Assembly: GCA_046160725.1 (NCBI GenBank)
Contig: JBJXHB010000474.1
Location: forward strand, 1-12,218
Origin: JBJXHB01 sp046160725
GTDB lineage: Bacteria; Pseudomonadota; Gammaproteobacteria; Burkholderiales; Burkholderiaceae_C
Length of the DNA: 12,218 nucleotides
Direction: 5' to 3'
Shown: positions 1-6,889 of the stretch, in pieces
Layout: each line of letters opens with the position of its first letter
How positions within the stretch are numbered: position 1 is the stretch's first letter
Made by a program: the position numbers and the translations under genes
Notes under the pieces: generated by a model
Database searches by the model: none
The model's input: only the letters and a program-made list of their open reading frames with translations
What the model was told of the DNA's origin: nothing

Positions 1-949
1 TGATGCGGATTTCCTTCGGGTCGCGGAATGGTGCGGCCTCGCGGTCGATCAGTTGCGCCAGGTGCACCGGCCGCAACTGCGTCTCGCCCGGGCGCGCATA
101 GTCCATGAACTTGTCGATGATGGCGTCGAGTTGGTCGATGTCGTTGGCCATCGCCTTCTTGGCTTCTTCGTCTTCGACGCTCATCTCGGTTTCCAGCCGC
201 AGCCGCGCCAGCGGGGTGCGCAGGTCGTGGCTGATGCCGGCCAGCATCACGGCGCGGTCTTCTTCGACCCGAGCCAGTTCGCGCGCCATGCGGTTGAAGC
301 CGCGGTTGACCTCGCGGATCTCGCTGGTCAGGGTGTTCTCGTCCAGGCGTGAGTCCAGGTCGCCGCCACGGATGCGGCTGGCGGCGAAGCTCAGCTCCTG
401 CAGCGGCCGGTTGATGTGGCGCGCAATGCCGATGGAACCCAGCACCGTGGCCAGCAACGCGATGCCGACCCAGACAAAGAACGTACTGTTGGCCAGCACG
501 CCCATGCGGTCGACCTTGGCATGCAGCCACCAATGGTCGCGCTCGATGGTGAATCCCACCCACAGCCCGTCGACGTCGTTGACCCGGCGGGCCAGCAGGC
601 TCTCGTCACCGAGCTGGCGCCGGATCTCCGCCGCCACCAGGCGGGAGAAGCGGTCGTTCTCGTAGGGCTCCCAGCGGTCAGCCGGCTCGCGCAGCGCCAC
701 CTGCACCGATGCACCAGGGCCGGACAGCGACTTGACCAGCGCGACCCGGTGGATGGCGTCGGTGTGGCGCAGGCCGGCCCGGGCCAGGTTGACCAGGCCG
801 GCGGTCTGGCTGGCTGCCTCGAAGGCGCGCGGCTCGGTCTCCAGGGCCCGCAGGGTCTGCACCCAGGCAAAGATGCCGGCGCCGAGCAGCATGGTCAGCA
901 GGACAAAAGTGCGCCAGAAGAGGCTCAGGCCGACCGGCTTGCGATCCAT
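1..949 (-). CDS. envZ: EnvZ-type sensor histidine kinase, C-terminus beyond left edge
   Basis: Inner-membrane sensor kinase that would autophosphorylate on His and pass phosphate to the adjacent OmpR. The 316 visible codons show TM1 at about residues 9-32, a periplasmic domain at about 33-155, TM2 at about 157-176, a HAMP linker at about 177-230, and a HisKA H-box reading GISHDLRTPLARLRLETEM with phosphoacceptor His241. The dimerisation helix continues to the edge. The ATP-binding (HATPase) domain lies outside the window, so completeness cannot be judged. The H-box closely resembles enterobacterial EnvZ (SHDLRTPLTRIRLATEM, from memory). The start is ATG at 949-947, with no clear Shine-Dalgarno and no usable upstream in-frame start. 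It follows ompR by 82 bases in the same direction, so the two are probably co-transcribed. The stimulus cannot be read from the sequence. Confidence 0.93.
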   Translation of the reverse strand, partial: MDRKPVGLSLFWRTFVLLTMLLGAGIFAWVQTLRALETEPRAFEAASQTAGLVNLARAGLRHTDAIHRVALVKSLSGPGASVQVALREPADRWEPYENDRFSRLVAAEIRRQLGDESLLARRVNDVDGLWVGFTIERDHWWLHAKVDRMGVLANSTFFVWVGIALLATVLGSIGIARHINRPLQELSFAASRIRGGDLDSRLDENTLTSEIREVNRGFNRMARELARVEEDRAVMLAGISHDLRTPLARLRLETEMSVEDEEAKKAMANDIDQLDAIIDKFMDYARPGETQLRPVHLAQLIDREAAPFRDPKEIRI

Positions 950-998
950 GGGGCAATGGTAGGTGCGCGGCAGCGGCGGCCCGGCCGGCCGCCAGGGT

Positions 999-1017
999 CA
1001 CCCCTGCGCAAGGGGTG
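999..1017 (-). other. Intercistronic hairpin between ompR and envZ
   Basis: A perfect 7-bp inverted repeat, CACCCCT with AGGGGTG around a 5-base loop, lies in the 82-base gap between the ompR stop and the envZ start. No T tract follows on either strand, so it is not an intrinsic terminator. It could stabilise the upstream ompR message or lower kinase expression relative to regulator. In such GC-rich DNA it may also be incidental. Confidence 0.35.
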
Positions 1018-1031
1018 GGCCGGGGAACGTG

Positions 1032-1766
1032 TCAGTTCGCGCCGTCCGGCACGAAGACATAGCCCACGCCCCAGACCGTCTGGATGTAGCGCGGCTGCGC
1101 CGGGTCGGGCTCGATCATCTTGCGCAGGCGCGACACCTGCACGTCCAGGCTGCGGTCGAAGGGCTCGAACTCGCGGCCGCGTGCCAGCTGCGCCAGCTTG
1201 TCCCGTGACAGCGGCTGGCGCGGGTGGCGCACCAGCGCCTTCAGCATGGAGAACTCGCCGGTGGTCAGCGCCATCGGGGCACCGTTCTTGCTGAGCCGGC
1301 GCAGCCCCAGGTCGAACTCGAACGGGCCGAAGGCGACCGATTGCGGCTCCTTGGATGGCGCTCCCGGCGCCTCCTGTGCCGGGCGGCGGCGCAGCACCGC
1401 ATGGATGCGGGCCAGCAGCTCGCGCGGGTTGAAGGGCTTGGGCAGGTAATCGTCGGCCCCGACCTCCAGGCCGACGATGCGGTCCACGTCCTCCACCTTG
1501 GCCGTCAGCATGATGATGGGCGTGTGGTCGCTGGCCGCGCGCAGGCGGCGGCAGATCGACAGCCCGTCCTCGCCCGGCAGCATCAGGTCCAGCACGATGA
1601 GGTCGAAGGTCTCGCGCGTCATCAGGCGGTTCAACGCCTTGGCATCCTCGGCCAGCAGGACCTCGAAACCCTCCTGCGTCAGGTAGCGACGCAGCAGGTC
1701 GCGGATGCGGGCGTCGTCATCGACCACCACGATACGGTCAGGGCGGGCGTTGGCGGGCGTGCTCAT
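1032..1766 (-). CDS. ompR: OmpR-family response regulator
   Basis: Cytoplasmic DNA-binding response regulator of 244 aa, the expected size. The receiver domain has acidic-pocket D17/D18, phosphoacceptor D60 (VLDLMLPGEDG), T88 (IIMLTAK) and K110 (LPKPF). The winged-helix effector domain occupies about residues 137-240. Its end, DPAQPRYIQTVWGVGYVF followed by VPDG, matches E. coli OmpR nearly residue for residue, which sets it apart from PhoB, CpxR and similar regulators. ATG at 1766 is chosen because GGAG lies seven bases upstream. An in-frame TTG at 1778 would overlap that ribosome-binding site. The gene is followed by envZ and is divergent from the SIMPL-domain gene. TGTAACAG boxes upstream suggest autoregulation. 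In Bordetella the orthologous pair is called RisA/RisS, so naming may vary by genus. Confidence 0.95.
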   Translation of the reverse strand: MSTPANARPDRIVVVDDDARIRDLLRRYLTQEGFEVLLAEDAKALNRLMTRETFDLIVLDLMLPGEDGLSICRRLRAASDHTPIIMLTAKVEDVDRIVGLEVGADDYLPKPFNPRELLARIHAVLRRRPAQEAPGAPSKEPQSVAFGPFEFDLGLRRLSKNGAPMALTTGEFSMLKALVRHPRQPLSRDKLAQLARGREFEPFDRSLDVQVSRLRKMIEPDPAQPRYIQTVWGVGYVFVPDGAN

Positions 1767-1781
1767 GGCGGGCTCCAAATT

Positions 1782-1845
1782 TGTAACAGCCGAATTGTGG
1801 CGGGGGGGTGGATGCGTTTTCGGTCACTTCCAACCCTCTGTTACA
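1782..1845. promoter_or_regulatory. Pair of inverted TGTAACAG boxes, candidate OmpR sites
   Basis: TGTAACAG at 1782-1789 and its exact reverse complement CTGTTACA at 1838-1845 sit in the ompR/SIMPL divergent intergenic region, 48 bases apart. The core TGTAACA matches the core of the enterobacterial OmpR consensus (TTTTTGTAACATAT, recalled from the literature). The left copy is flanked by an AT-rich stretch, AAATT, unusual in this GC-rich DNA. It lies about 15 bases upstream of the ompR ATG, where binding would be expected to repress. A run of seven G (1802-1808) sits between the boxes. Autoregulation by OmpR is an inference. I see no convincing -35/-10 pair for either gene. Confidence 0.5.
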
Positions 1846-1964
1846 CCTCTTGCGTCCGAGTGCGTCGCGCAACGTGAACTCGGCCACGGACAACGGCCAT
1901 GGCGGCCGGCGCGTTAGGCTCGCAGCACGGCCGTCCCGGCTGTGCACACCCGAATGAGGCATCG

Positions 1965-2702
1965 ATGTCGTTCCTGAAACCGATCCACGGCCTGTGCGCC
2001 GGGCTGCTCGGCCTGGCCTTGCTGGCCACCGCGGCGACCGCGCAGACGACGGCGGCCGCCCAGCCGGCCTCGACCGGCAGCCTGCTGCGGCTCCATGCCT
2101 CGGCCACCCTGGACGTGATGCAGGACTGGCTGAGCATCGGCCTGGCGGTCAGCCGCGACGGCGCGGACGGCGCGGCGGTCCAGCAGCAACTCAAGCAGGT
2201 GCTGGACGCGGCGCTGGTGGAGGCCCGCAAGGCGGCCCGGCCCGGGCAGCTGGAGGTGCGCACGAGCGGCTTTGCGCTGCATCCCCGCTATTCGTCCCGC
2301 GGCGGCATCAACGGCTGGAGTGGCCGGGCCGAACTGTTGCTGGAGGGCCGCGACGCACAGGCCATCGCGACGCTGGCCGCACGGCTGACGGCCATGCCGG
2401 TCAGCCAGGTCAGCTGGAGTCTCTCGCGCGAGGCGCGCGAGAAGGCCGAGACGGATCTGGCCGCGCAAGCGGTGGGCCGCTTCAAGGCCCAGGCGGACGC
2501 CTACGCCCGGCTGTTCGGCTTCAGTGGCTATGCCATCCGCGATGTCGAGATCACCGGCGGTGACGCGCCCCGGGTCATGCCCCTGGCGATCTCGCGCGCC
2601 CGTGCCACCGCGGCGCCCGTCGCCGACGAGCCGATCCCGGTGGAGGCCGGCAAGACGGCGGTGTCGCTGAGCGTCAGCGGCCAGGTGCAGATGACGCGCT
2701 GA
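1965..2702 (+). CDS. Exported SIMPL-domain (DUF541) protein
   Basis: Predicted periplasmic protein of 245 aa. It begins with a signal peptide (positive N-terminus, hydrophobic core LCAGLLGLALLATA, cleavage likely after ATA at about residue 26). The remainder fits the SIMPL/BP26 fold: an N-terminal strand region LHASATLDVMQDWLSIGLAV, a helical segment (VQQQLKQVLDAALVEARKA), a central HPRYSSRGGINGWSGRAELLLEG segment, and a C-terminal helix rich in Ala, Lys and Glu before LFGFSGYAIRDVEI. SIMPL proteins form ring-like oligomers in some species and lack a general biochemical function. ATG at 1965 is chosen over an in-frame start at 1899 because TGAGG lies five bases upstream and the signal peptide begins there. 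It is divergent from ompR, so it may be in the OmpR regulon. Confidence 0.85.
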   Translation: MSFLKPIHGLCAGLLGLALLATAATAQTTAAAQPASTGSLLRLHASATLDVMQDWLSIGLAVSRDGADGAAVQQQLKQVLDAALVEARKAARPGQLEVRTSGFALHPRYSSRGGINGWSGRAELLLEGRDAQAIATLAARLTAMPVSQVSWSLSREAREKAETDLAAQAVGRFKAQADAYARLFGFSGYAIRDVEITGGDAPRVMPLAISRARATAAPVADEPIPVEAGKTAVSLSVSGQVQMTR

Positions 2703-2721
2703 GCGCGCCCGGGGGATGGCG

Positions 2722-3492
2722 CTACTGCGCCGTCCAGCCGCCGTCCACGCTCCAGGCCACGCCGCGCACGTTGTCCGCTGCCGGCGTGCACAGGAACACC
2801 GCCAGCTCGCCCAGCTGCTCGGGCGTGGTGAACTGCAGCGAGGGCTGCTTCTCGGCCAGCAGCTGGCGCTTGGCCTGGGCATCGTCGATGCCGGCCTGGC
2901 GCGCGCGCGCATCCACCTGCTGCTGCACCAGGGGCGTCAGCACCCAGCCCGGGCAGATCGCATTGCAGGTGATGCCGGTGGTGGCGTTCTCGAGCGCGGT
3001 GACCTTGGTCAGGCCGACCACGCCGTGCTTGGCCGCCACATAGGCCGACTTCTGCACCGACGCCACCAGGCCATGGGCCGAGGCGATGTTGATGATGCGG
3101 CCCCAGCCGCGCCGCTGCATGCCCGGCAGCGCATGCCGCGTGGCATGGAACACCGACGACAGGTTGATGGCGATGATGGCGTCCCAGCGCTCCGGCGGAA
3201 AGTCCTGGATCGCCGCCACATGCTGGATGCCGGCGTTGTTGACCAGAATGTCGACGGCGCCGAACTCGGCCACGCAGGCCTGAACCAGAGCCTGGATCTG
3301 GCCGGGCTGGCTCATGTCGGCGCCGTGGTAGCCGACACGCACGCCGGTGGCCGCGACCTGTGCCCGGGCGCCGTCCACGTCACCGAAGCCGTTGAGCATC
3401 ACGTCGACGCCCTGGCGGGCCAGGGCCAGGGCGATGCCCAGGCCGATGCCGCTGGTCGAGCCGGTGACCAACGCGGTCTTTCCCTTGAGCAT
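2722..3492 (-). CDS. bdhA: D-3-hydroxybutyrate dehydrogenase (SDR family)
   Basis: Cytoplasmic NAD-dependent enzyme interconverting (R)-3-hydroxybutyrate and acetoacetate, used in mobilising polyhydroxybutyrate. It is a classical SDR of 256 aa, typical for the family. It has the cofactor motif TGSTSGIG (residues 10-17), NNAG (85-88) and the catalytic tetrad N110, S138, Y151, K155. Q90, H140 and K148 fall at the spacing of the substrate-carboxylate ligands described for Pseudomonas fragi 3HB dehydrogenase (recalled numbering offset by four), which supports this substrate over a generic SDR. GGAGA lies eight bases before the ATG at 3492. A longer in-frame start at 3552 is not needed. The gene is convergent with the SIMPL gene, 19 bases separating the stops. 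A 5-bp hairpin at 2718-2731 overlaps its stop but lacks a T tract. Confidence 0.92.
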   Translation of the reverse strand: MLKGKTALVTGSTSGIGLGIALALARQGVDVMLNGFGDVDGARAQVAATGVRVGYHGADMSQPGQIQALVQACVAEFGAVDILVNNAGIQHVAAIQDFPPERWDAIIAINLSSVFHATRHALPGMQRRGWGRIINIASAHGLVASVQKSAYVAAKHGVVGLTKVTALENATTGITCNAICPGWVLTPLVQQQVDARARQAGIDDAQAKRQLLAEKQPSLQFTTPEQLGELAVFLCTPAADNVRGVAWSVDGGWTAQ

Positions 3493-3525
3493 GCGGAAAT
3501 CTCCATCCTGAGGTTGCGACAATGG

Positions 3526-3531
3526 ATTATC
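3526..3531 (-). promoter_or_regulatory. Possible -10 element for bdhA
   Basis: Read on the minus strand this hexamer is GATAAT, five of six matches to TATAAT, and would give a leader of roughly 30 bases. No good -35 is seen at 16-18 bases upstream. Its position inside any extended 5' end of the divergent hydrolase gene argues against the longer start of that gene. Confidence 0.3.
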
Positions 3532-3584
3532 GAAGCGCGGCACCCCGCGCATCCTTACGCAACATTGCCGTCGCCGCTGCCGCC

Positions 3585-4463
3585 ATGAACCCTGCTGCCG
3601 AACCCCGCCTGCACCATGTGCAATGCCTCCATGCCGGCGGTAGCCTGCACCGCATGGCGTACTGGGAGTGGGGTGACCCGGCCAACGACCGCGTGCTGGT
3701 GTGCGTCCACGGCCTGTCGCGCCAGGGGCGCGACTTCGACACGCTGGCCCGCGCGATGGCCGGCGACTACCGCGTGGTCTGCCCGGATGTCGTCGGGCGC
3801 GGCCGCTCGGACTGGCTGCCGGACCCGGCGGGCTATGCCATCCCGGCCTACGTGGCGGACATGGTCACCCTGCTGGCGCGGCTGGACGCGCGCGAGGTGG
3901 ACTGGGTCGGCACCTCGATGGGCGGCCTGATCGGCATGGGTGTGGCGGCACTGGCCGGCAGCCCGGTGCGGCGCCTGGTGCTCAACGATGTCGGCCCGAG
4001 CATCGAGCCGGTGTCGCTGGCGCGCATCGGCACCTACCTGGGGCAGCCGGCCCACTGGTCCAGCGTCGAGCAGGCGGCCGATGCCTTGCTGGCCATCTCG
4101 CAGGGGTTCGGGCCGCACAGCCGAGAGCAGTGGCTGGCGCTGACCCGCCCGCAGCTCAAGCCCGACGGCGACGGGTTCAAGCCGCACTACGACCCGGCCA
4201 TTGCCGTGCCCTTCCGCGCCATCACGGCCGACATGGCGCGTGCCGGTGAGGCCATGCTCTGGATGACCTACGAGCGCGTGCAGGCCCGCACGTTGCTGGT
4301 CCGCGGTGCGCAGAGCGACCTGCTGTCGGCGGCCACGGCCCAGGCCATGACCCAGCGCGGGCCCAGGGCGCGCCTGGCGGAGCTGCCGGGCGTGGGCCAT
4401 GCGCCGACGCTGGTGCAGGCCGACCAGGTGGCCCTGGTGCGCGGCTTCCTGCTGGACCCATGA
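3585..4463 (+). CDS. Alpha/beta hydrolase
   Basis: Predicted cytoplasmic serine hydrolase of 292 aa, substrate unknown. Oxyanion motif VHGLS (H42-G43), a PDVVGRGRSDW loop (residues 67-77), nucleophile elbow GTSMGG with S111, acid candidate D245 (RGAQSDLLS) and catalytic H272 (GVGHAPTL) form a complete triad, so an active enzyme is expected. There is no signal peptide. The start is uncertain. ATG at 3585 fits the usual short lead-in before HRMAYWEWGDP but has no Shine-Dalgarno. An in-frame ATG at 3522 has TGAGG eight bases upstream and would add 21 residues, leaving only 29 bases to bdhA. The stop overlaps the relA start by ATGA, so the hydrolase probably heads a two-gene operon with relA. That may reflect coupling of expression and not shared function. 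Confidence 0.85.
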   Translation: MNPAAEPRLHHVQCLHAGGSLHRMAYWEWGDPANDRVLVCVHGLSRQGRDFDTLARAMAGDYRVVCPDVVGRGRSDWLPDPAGYAIPAYVADMVTLLARLDAREVDWVGTSMGGLIGMGVAALAGSPVRRLVLNDVGPSIEPVSLARIGTYLGQPAHWSSVEQAADALLAISQGFGPHSREQWLALTRPQLKPDGDGFKPHYDPAIAVPFRAITADMARAGEAMLWMTYERVQARTLLVRGAQSDLLSAATAQAMTQRGPRARLAELPGVGHAPTLVQADQVALVRGFLLDP

Positions 4464-6727
4464 AGACCGCGCCGGCGGACGCGCTGCAGGCGGCAACGGC
4501 AGCGCCCATCATCGCCGTGGCCGGTGTCGATGCCGGCGTGCTGGACCTGATGGGTGCCGAGGCCGAGATCGAGCGCGCCCGGTCCTTTGCCGAGCCGCTG
4601 CTGGCGGCGCATCGCCTGGACAGCGGCGAGCCGGCCTTCGAGCATGCGCAGGGCGTGGAGCGCATCCTGCGCGACATCGGCGCCTCGCCGGCCATGCGGG
4701 CGGCGGCCTACCTGGTCTATGCCGGGGACTTCCTGCAGCGCCCGGAGGAGGTGGTGCGCAAGGGCTTCGGCGAGTCCCATGCCGAGCTGGTGACCCACAC
4801 CCGCAAGCTGGTGGCGATCCAGCGTGCCTCGCGCGACGCGGTGCTCGATGCGGCGGACCCGGCCGTGCAGGCCCGGCAGCTGGAGCGGGTGCGCAAGATG
4901 CTGCTGGCTTTCAGCCGCGACCTGCGGGTGGTGCTGATGCGGCTGGCGTCGCGCCTGCAGACGCTGCGCTGGCATGCGGCGGCCAAGGTGGCCTGCCCGC
5001 CGGCGCTGGCGCTGGAGTCGCAGCAGGTGTTTGCGCCGCTGGCCAACCGGCTGGGCATCTGGCAGATCAAGTGGGAGCTGGAGGACCTGTCCTTCCGCTT
5101 CCTGCATCCGGCCGACTACCGGCACATCGCGGCCCTGCTGGACGCGCGGCGCACCGAGCGCGAGGCGGCGGTGGAGGCGGCACGGCGCGCGCTGGCGCAG
5201 GCCCTGGCCGACGCCGGCATCGGGGCACAGGTGCTCGGGCGGCCCAAGCACATCTACAGCATCTGGAAGAAGATGCAGGGCAAGCAGCTGGACTTTGCGC
5301 ACGTGTTCGACCTGCGGGCGCTGCGCGTGGTGGTCGACGACGTGGCCGGCTGCTATGCCGCGCTGGCGCTGGTGCACGGCCGCTGGCCGTTGGTGGACGG
5401 CGAGTACGACGACTACATCGCCCGCCCCAAGCCCAACGGCTACCAGTCGCTGCACACCGTGGTGCGCGCAGCCGACGGGCAGCCGATGGAGGTGCAGATC
5501 CGCACCGCCGCCATGAACCGCCATGCCGAGCACGGCATGGCGGCCCATTGGGCCTACAAGGAGGCCGGCACGCGCGGCTATGCGGGCGTCAGCGTCGACA
5601 GCGACGCCCAGGCCCGGCTGGCGCTGGCGCGCAAGGCGGTGCTGCAGCAGCTGCTGGCCTGGGAGCGCGACCATGCGTCCGCGGCTGTCGGTGCGGCCAC
5701 GGCCGTGGACGGCGCTGCACAGGCCGACGACCGGGTCTATGTGTTCACGCCGCAGGCCGCGCTGATCGAGCTGACCGTCGGGGCGACGGCGGTGGACTTC
5801 GCCTATGCCCTGCACACCGAGCTGGGCCACCGCTGCCGCGGCGCCCGCGTGGACGGGCGCGTGGTGCCGTTGAACACGCCGCTGCAGCAGGGGCAGACGG
5901 TCGAGATCGTCAGCGCCCGGGAGGGCGGCCCGTCGCGGGACTGGCTCAACCCCGAGCTGGGCTACCTGGCCAGCCCGCGCTCGCGGGCCAAGGTACGGGC
6001 CTGGTTCAACGCCCAGGCCCAGGCCCAGACCGTGGCGCGCGGGCGCGAGGCGGTCGAGCGGCTGCTGCAGCGCGAGGGGCGCACCGCCATCAAGCATGAC
6101 GAGCTGGCGGCGCGGCTGGGCTTCAAGGACGCGGCGGCGCTGTTCGAGGTGGTCGGCAAGGACGAGCTGTCGCTCAAGCAGGTCGAGCAGGTGCTGCACC
6201 CGGTGGCGCCGCCCAGCAACCCGGACCCGGTGCACCTGCGCGCGCCCAAGGCCGGCGACAGCGGCGTCCTGGTGGTGGGCGTGGAGTCGCTGCTGACGAC
6301 GCTGTCGCGCTGCTGCCGGCCGGCGCCGCCGGATGCCATCGGCGGCTATGTGACCCGCGGCAAGGGCGTGGCCATCCACCGCGCGGCCTGCAGCAGCTTC
6401 CGCCACATGGCGCAGGGTCACCCGGAGCGCGTGATCCCGGTGGCCTGGGGAACAGCCGGAGCCGACGCGGTGTACCCGGTGGACCTGTGGGTGCAGGCGC
6501 GCCAGCGGCCGCAACTGCTGCGCGACGTGTCCGAGGCCCTGTCGCGCGAGGGCGTGCACATCACCGCCGTCAACACCCTGGGCCGCCCGGAGGGCCAGGC
6601 CCGGCGCGACGCCGACGGCGTGGTCACCATGACCTTCACGGTCGAGCTGGCCGGCGCAGCGCGCCTGGCTGCCGTGCTGCGGCAACTGAGCCAGGTGCCG
6701 GGCGTGCAGCAGGCGCGGCGCCGATGA
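4460..6727 (+). CDS. relA: RelA, ribosome-associated (p)ppGpp synthetase
   Basis: Makes pppGpp/ppGpp from GTP/GDP and ATP when uncharged tRNA stalls ribosomes. At 755 aa it has the full long-RSH layout. The N-terminal pseudo-hydrolase domain has the HD metal motif changed to GD (YAGD, residues 87-90), so hydrolase activity should be lost. The synthetase domain has RPKHIYS (261-267), D284, NGYQSLHT (326-333) and E344 in MEVQIRT. It carries EYDD (315-318), the acidic ExDD signature of monofunctional RelA, where bifunctional SpoT/Rel has RxKD. TGS spans about 424-486, a helical domain follows, the Cys-type zinc-finger domain has C618, C619, H640 and C644, and ACT covers about 671-750. Its ATG overlaps the hydrolase stop, with no strong own ribosome-binding site. 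A separate SpoT-type hydrolase must exist elsewhere in the genome. Confidence 0.96.
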   Translation: MKTAPADALQAATAAPIIAVAGVDAGVLDLMGAEAEIERARSFAEPLLAAHRLDSGEPAFEHAQGVERILRDIGASPAMRAAAYLVYAGDFLQRPEEVVRKGFGESHAELVTHTRKLVAIQRASRDAVLDAADPAVQARQLERVRKMLLAFSRDLRVVLMRLASRLQTLRWHAAAKVACPPALALESQQVFAPLANRLGIWQIKWELEDLSFRFLHPADYRHIAALLDARRTEREAAVEAARRALAQALADAGIGAQVLGRPKHIYSIWKKMQGKQLDFAHVFDLRALRVVVDDVAGCYAALALVHGRWPLVDGEYDDYIARPKPNGYQSLHTVVRAADGQPMEVQIRTAAMNRHAEHGMAAHWAYKEAGTRGYAGVSVDSDAQARLALARKAVLQQLLAWERDHASAAVGAATAVDGAAQADDRVYVFTPQAALIELTVGATAVDFAYALHTELGHRCRGARVDGRVVPLNTPLQQGQTVEIVSAREGGPSRDWLNPELGYLASPRSRAKVRAWFNAQAQAQTVARGREAVERLLQREGRTAIKHDELAARLGFKDAAALFEVVGKDELSLKQVEQVLHPVAPPSNPDPVHLRAPKAGDSGVLVVGVESLLTTLSRCCRPAPPDAIGGYVTRGKGVAIHRAACSSFRHMAQGHPERVIPVAWGTAGADAVYPVDLWVQARQRPQLLRDVSEALSREGVHITAVNTLGRPEGQARRDADGVVTMTFTVELAGAARLAAVLRQLSQVPGVQQARRR

Positions 6728-6741
6728 CGACCGCCGCGGCC

Positions 6742-6758
6742 TGCTAGACTCCGCCCCC
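6742..6758 (+). promoter_or_regulatory. Extended -10 and GC-rich discriminator for tRNA-Val
   Basis: TG at 6742-6743 followed by one base and TAGACT (6745-6750) forms an extended -10, 11 bases before the mature tRNA. The next eight bases, CCGCCCCC, are an all-G/C discriminator, the classic mark of stable-RNA promoters inhibited by ppGpp. The -35 is poor (best GATGAC, 6723-6728, overlapping the relA stop). Read-through from relA could also contribute. Confidence 0.5.
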
Positions 6759-6761
6759 TCC

Positions 6762-6838
6762 AGGCGCGTAGCTCAGCTGGTTAGAGCACCACCTTGACAT
6801 GGTGGGGGTCGTTGGTTCGAGTCCAATCGCGCCTACCA
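6762..6838 (+). tRNA. tRNA-Val (anticodon GAC)
   Basis: A full 77-base cloverleaf. Acceptor stem AGGCGCG pairs with CGCGCCT (6828-6834). The D stem is GCTC/GAGC. The anticodon stem CCACC/GGTGG holds the loop TTGACAT, giving anticodon GAC, which reads the valine codon GUC. The variable loop is short (GGGTC), and the T arm is GTTGG-TTCGAGT-CCAAT. Discriminator A6835 and an encoded CCA (6836-6838) follow. It lies 34 bases after the relA stop and ends at its own terminator. Confidence 0.97.
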
Positions 6839-6857
6839 ACATCGGTAGGAAGAACAA

Positions 6858-6887
6858 GCACCCGGCGGCAACGCCGGGTGCTTTTTT
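6858..6887 (+). terminator. Rho-independent terminator after tRNA-Val
   Basis: A perfect 10-bp stem, GCACCCGGCG with CGCCGGGTGC, around a GCAA tetraloop, followed at once by six T. Two further A-T pairs can extend the base. It ends the tRNA transcript and any relA read-through 20 bases after the CCA. Confidence 0.95.
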
Positions 6888-6889
6888 CT

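Noticed and set aside
2718..2731. GGCGC/GCGCC hairpin in the SIMPL-bdhA convergent gap as a terminator
   Set aside because: Five-base-pair stem and no T tract on either strand.
2716..3588. 290-codon plus-strand frame opposite bdhA
   Set aside because: Antisense shadow of a complete SDR with all catalytic residues.
4399..6099. 566-codon plus-strand frame inside relA
   Set aside because: Gly/Ala/Arg-rich, out of frame with relA, with no domain and no ribosome-binding site.
4268..6685. 805-codon open frame on the minus strand opposite relA
   Set aside because: His/Arg/Gln/Leu-rich low-information sequence, exactly antisense to relA, whose domains are unmistakable. This is a typical GC-rich shadow.
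6762..6838. tRNA as an attachment site for an integrated element
   Set aside because: No integrase gene, and no second copy of the tRNA 3' end seen in the window.
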